From Strigops habroptila (lineage: Eukaryota; Chordata; Aves; Psittaciformes; Psittacidae): a stretch of DNA of 64,000 nt. Below the pieces are notes generated by a model. The model made no database searches and was not told the origin of the DNA. It saw only the letters and a list, made by a program, of their open reading frames with translations. The stretch spans positions 42,034,510 through 42,098,509 of the forward strand of contig NC_044302.2 of the NCBI RefSeq assembly GCF_004027225.2, written 5' to 3'. Made by a program: the position numbers and the translations under genes. Positions 61,948 through 64,000 of the stretch are shown here, piece after piece. Position 1 is the stretch's first letter. Each line of letters opens with the position of its first letter.

Positions 61948-63185
61948 AAATTTTTGTTCTTTATGCCACCTGATATGCTAGGCCCCATATCAGCATCTGG
62001 CTAGAACAAAAAAAATACTAGTATGGCCACTGAAAAAAATTGCTATCTAATGAAATGTTTCACTAGAAGGTTTAATATAAGCATAGCCAGACATGTGCCT
62101 AAGCATCTAGATCTTAATCCCTGCTGCTATGAAGAGGTTACTCTGAAAAAAACAAAATCAATTTGAATGAGTAACTAAACATCTAAATGTCAGGTGACAG
62201 GCCACAACTTCAAGCATTTCTGTGTGAATCAGAACTTGTTACCAGTGACTTCTGGTTGGATTGAACCTCCATGCAGACAACATGGCTTATGCATACTGAT
62301 ACTTTAGCAACTTTTAATGCTCTAGGCATCTTGGTGTATAGAAAATTGAGAGAAAATGTGCAGTAACTTTTCTGTAAGGCAGATATTGCATCTTTTAATC
62401 CATCTTTAATAGAGAATGCTTTGCAACAGTCTGAGAAAAGCAGCAGGGCTTCATGGAGCCCTCTTGGAAGAGGCATCTTCTGGATTAAAGTGGTAGCAAT
62501 TTCCTTCCATCACTGCATGTTCATCAAGTTGCCATTGCATGTTTTATGTATGTAGAAGAATTATGTGTCTGAAATACCTGAATCCTGAAGAAAACCACCT
62601 TGAACAGGAACCTAAGTAGGAGTCTAAAAATTATTTAACTGCCTGAACCCTAGCGAGACTTGTGTTCTTTTAAAATGTTACATGGCATTTAAGAGTAAAC
62701 CAACTTTATAAGCACTGTTTCACATTCCGAGTCAGTGCTTTTTACTGTGAAAGCTGTATGCACTATATAGGAAGCCTGAATCTCAGGCTTATAGAAACTT
62801 ACTCTGTATTTAGTTTTTACCTAGTTCTTCGCTGTTCTTATATCTGTTTCCAAAGCGGAAACACAGAACAATGGAAAAGGCAACATATGGTTGGATAATG
62901 CCATTCCTCCAAAAATACTAGGAACAAAGATTCTGAAAAAGGCTGGCTAGCACATTCAAATTAAAGTACATGGAAAAATCATAGTCCTTGAGTATCAGTT
63001 TGTTGTGTGAAAGGATCATCTACTTTAAGGACTCTTTGCATAAAAAAATATTAGTCTTAATTTTCACAGCACATAGTAATAACTACTGAGAAGTTAAGGA
63101 ATTTGAGGAGTTTTAGTCTTTTCCTCTTGTTTGATCACAAGGATTGCAGACTACAACAACTCTTCAGTTCAGCCTAAATGAGTGT

Positions 63186-63191
63186 AATAAA
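63186..63191 (+). terminator. Distal RIGI polyadenylation signal candidate
   Basis: AATAAA about 1.3 kb after the stop codon, followed by GGTTGTC. A 3' UTR of this length would resemble other RIG-I transcripts. Transcript 3' end data would be needed to choose between this and the signal at 61942. Confidence 0.4.
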
Positions 63192-63394
63192 GGTTGTCAA
63201 GGTAACACATTCATAAGAATTCAACTTGATACAAAACTACCTCCAGTACACAGCGGAGATGGGAAGGTGGGGAAGAACACTAGCACACTACTTGGAATTT
63301 GAGAATATCTGGATTTTTTTTTGCCATTGAACCCAAAGTTGCATATTTATTACCAAATAATGCTCAAGATGATGAGCATATGTTAAGAAGTTCC

Positions 63395-63790
63395 ACAGAA
63401 AGGCTGAGGATGGGAGGGACCTCTAGAGGTCATCTTGTAACCTACAGCAGTTTGCCCAGGATCATGTCCTGACAGCCTCTGAACAATTCCAAAGATGAAG
63501 ACATCACAACCTCTCTGGGCAATCTCTTCAAGTCAGCGCTTGGTCACCCTCACAGTAAAAAAGTATTTCCTGATGTTCGGAGGGAACCTCCTGTGTTTCA
63601 GTTTGTGCCCATAGCCTCCTGCCCTGTCATTAGCCACCACTGAAAAGAGCTTGGCTGCATCTTCTTTGTGGCCGCCATTCAGGTATTTGTACACAAACAG
63701 CAGAGATGTCCCTGAGCCTTCTCTTCACCAGGCTGAACAGTCCTGGTTCTCTCAACTTGTTCTGAGAGATGCTCTGTGCAACATGTCAGT
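63395..63790 (-). mobile_element. CR1 LINE fragment downstream of RIGI
   Basis: GGATGGGAGGGACCTCTAGA, CTGGGCAATCTCTTCAAGTC, AAAAAGTATTTCCTGATGTT and TTCTCTTCACCAGGCTGAAC are the reverse complement of the CR1 3' region. The extreme 3' octamer tail is not present. Confidence 0.85.
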
Positions 63791-64000
63791 GGGGCTCTGC
63801 TGGATTTGCTAGAGATTTGCTGTTTGTTGTAATCAAGCACAAACAGCCTGTTGTAAGTACAGTGCAGTCTCTATCACCTCCTTAAGCCTCTTGACTTCTT
63901 TCAGAACTATCCTCATTGCATTTGGGGTTTTTTTCAAGATACAGCTGGAGCTAACAGCAATAAAAAAACATTAGGAGATTACTTTGAAAAGAATTTCTCC

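Larger units (their letters stand above)
61880..63394 (+). other. RIGI 3' UTR and downstream flank
   Basis: AT-rich sequence after the stop codon with two AATAAA signals (61942, 63186) and weaker ATTAAA variants (for example 62960). No coding exon recognised. The end of the transcript is uncertain, so the boundary between 3' UTR and intergenic DNA cannot be drawn. Confidence 0.55.

Noticed and set aside
1..64000. CRISPR array, endogenous virus with gag/pol motifs, rRNA genes
   Set aside because: Looked for regularly spaced repeats, reverse transcriptase and integrase motifs, and rRNA landmarks. None seen apart from the CR1 LINE pieces.

Overview
This window looks like vertebrate, and specifically bird, nuclear DNA. 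It is an AT-rich, low-coding background with one long intron-split gene. All recognisable interspersed repeats are CR1 LINEs, several with the characteristic 3' end (about 40-60 bases beginning with a tandem ATTCTATG-like octamer on the sense strand). I recognise no Alu, L1 or B-type SINE. There is no prokaryotic-style operon structure.

The only gene I can support is a complete RIGI (RIG-I, formerly DDX58) on the plus strand, from the start codon at 40979 to the stop codon at 61879. I rebuilt it as 18 coding exons joined by 17 GT-AG introns. Phases match at every junction, giving 2790 bases and 929 residues, close to the roughly 925-933 residues known for human and duck RIG-I. The protein has two CARDs, the SF2 helicase motifs (Walker A with K273, DECH at 375-378, TAS at 412-414, the QVRGRGR-type motif VI around 728-734) and a C-terminal zinc/RNA-binding domain with C813, C816, C867 and C872. 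Chicken is known to have lost this gene, so the source is a bird other than chicken that kept RIG-I.

Layout: 1-40.5 kb is intergenic-looking DNA with no convincing exon. It holds scattered CR1 fragments (an old pair at 14.3-15.7 kb, then a cluster at 30.5-35.4 kb), simple repeats and a strong foldback at 31.73 kb. A 27-base A tract and an A/C-rich run (40497-40563) precede a GC-rich, CpG-dense promoter (about 40.73-41.46 kb) carrying two interferon-stimulated response elements. The gene body follows (40.98-61.88 kb). Introns 4, 10 and 16 carry CR1 pieces, and intron 16 also holds a rare CR1 5' segment spanning the end of ORF1 and the start of ORF2. From 61.88 kb to the end there is a 3' UTR with two candidate polyadenylation signals and another CR1.

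Functionally this is a cytosolic antiviral RNA sensor with an interferon-responsive promoter, the usual feed-forward arrangement: sensing leads to interferon, then ISGF3/IRF binding at the ISREs and more RIG-I. I found no undescribed multi-gene system. The points of most interest are the intact RIGI with its avian-type regulatory residues, the paired ISREs, the foldbacks, and the CR1 5' fragment inside the gene.
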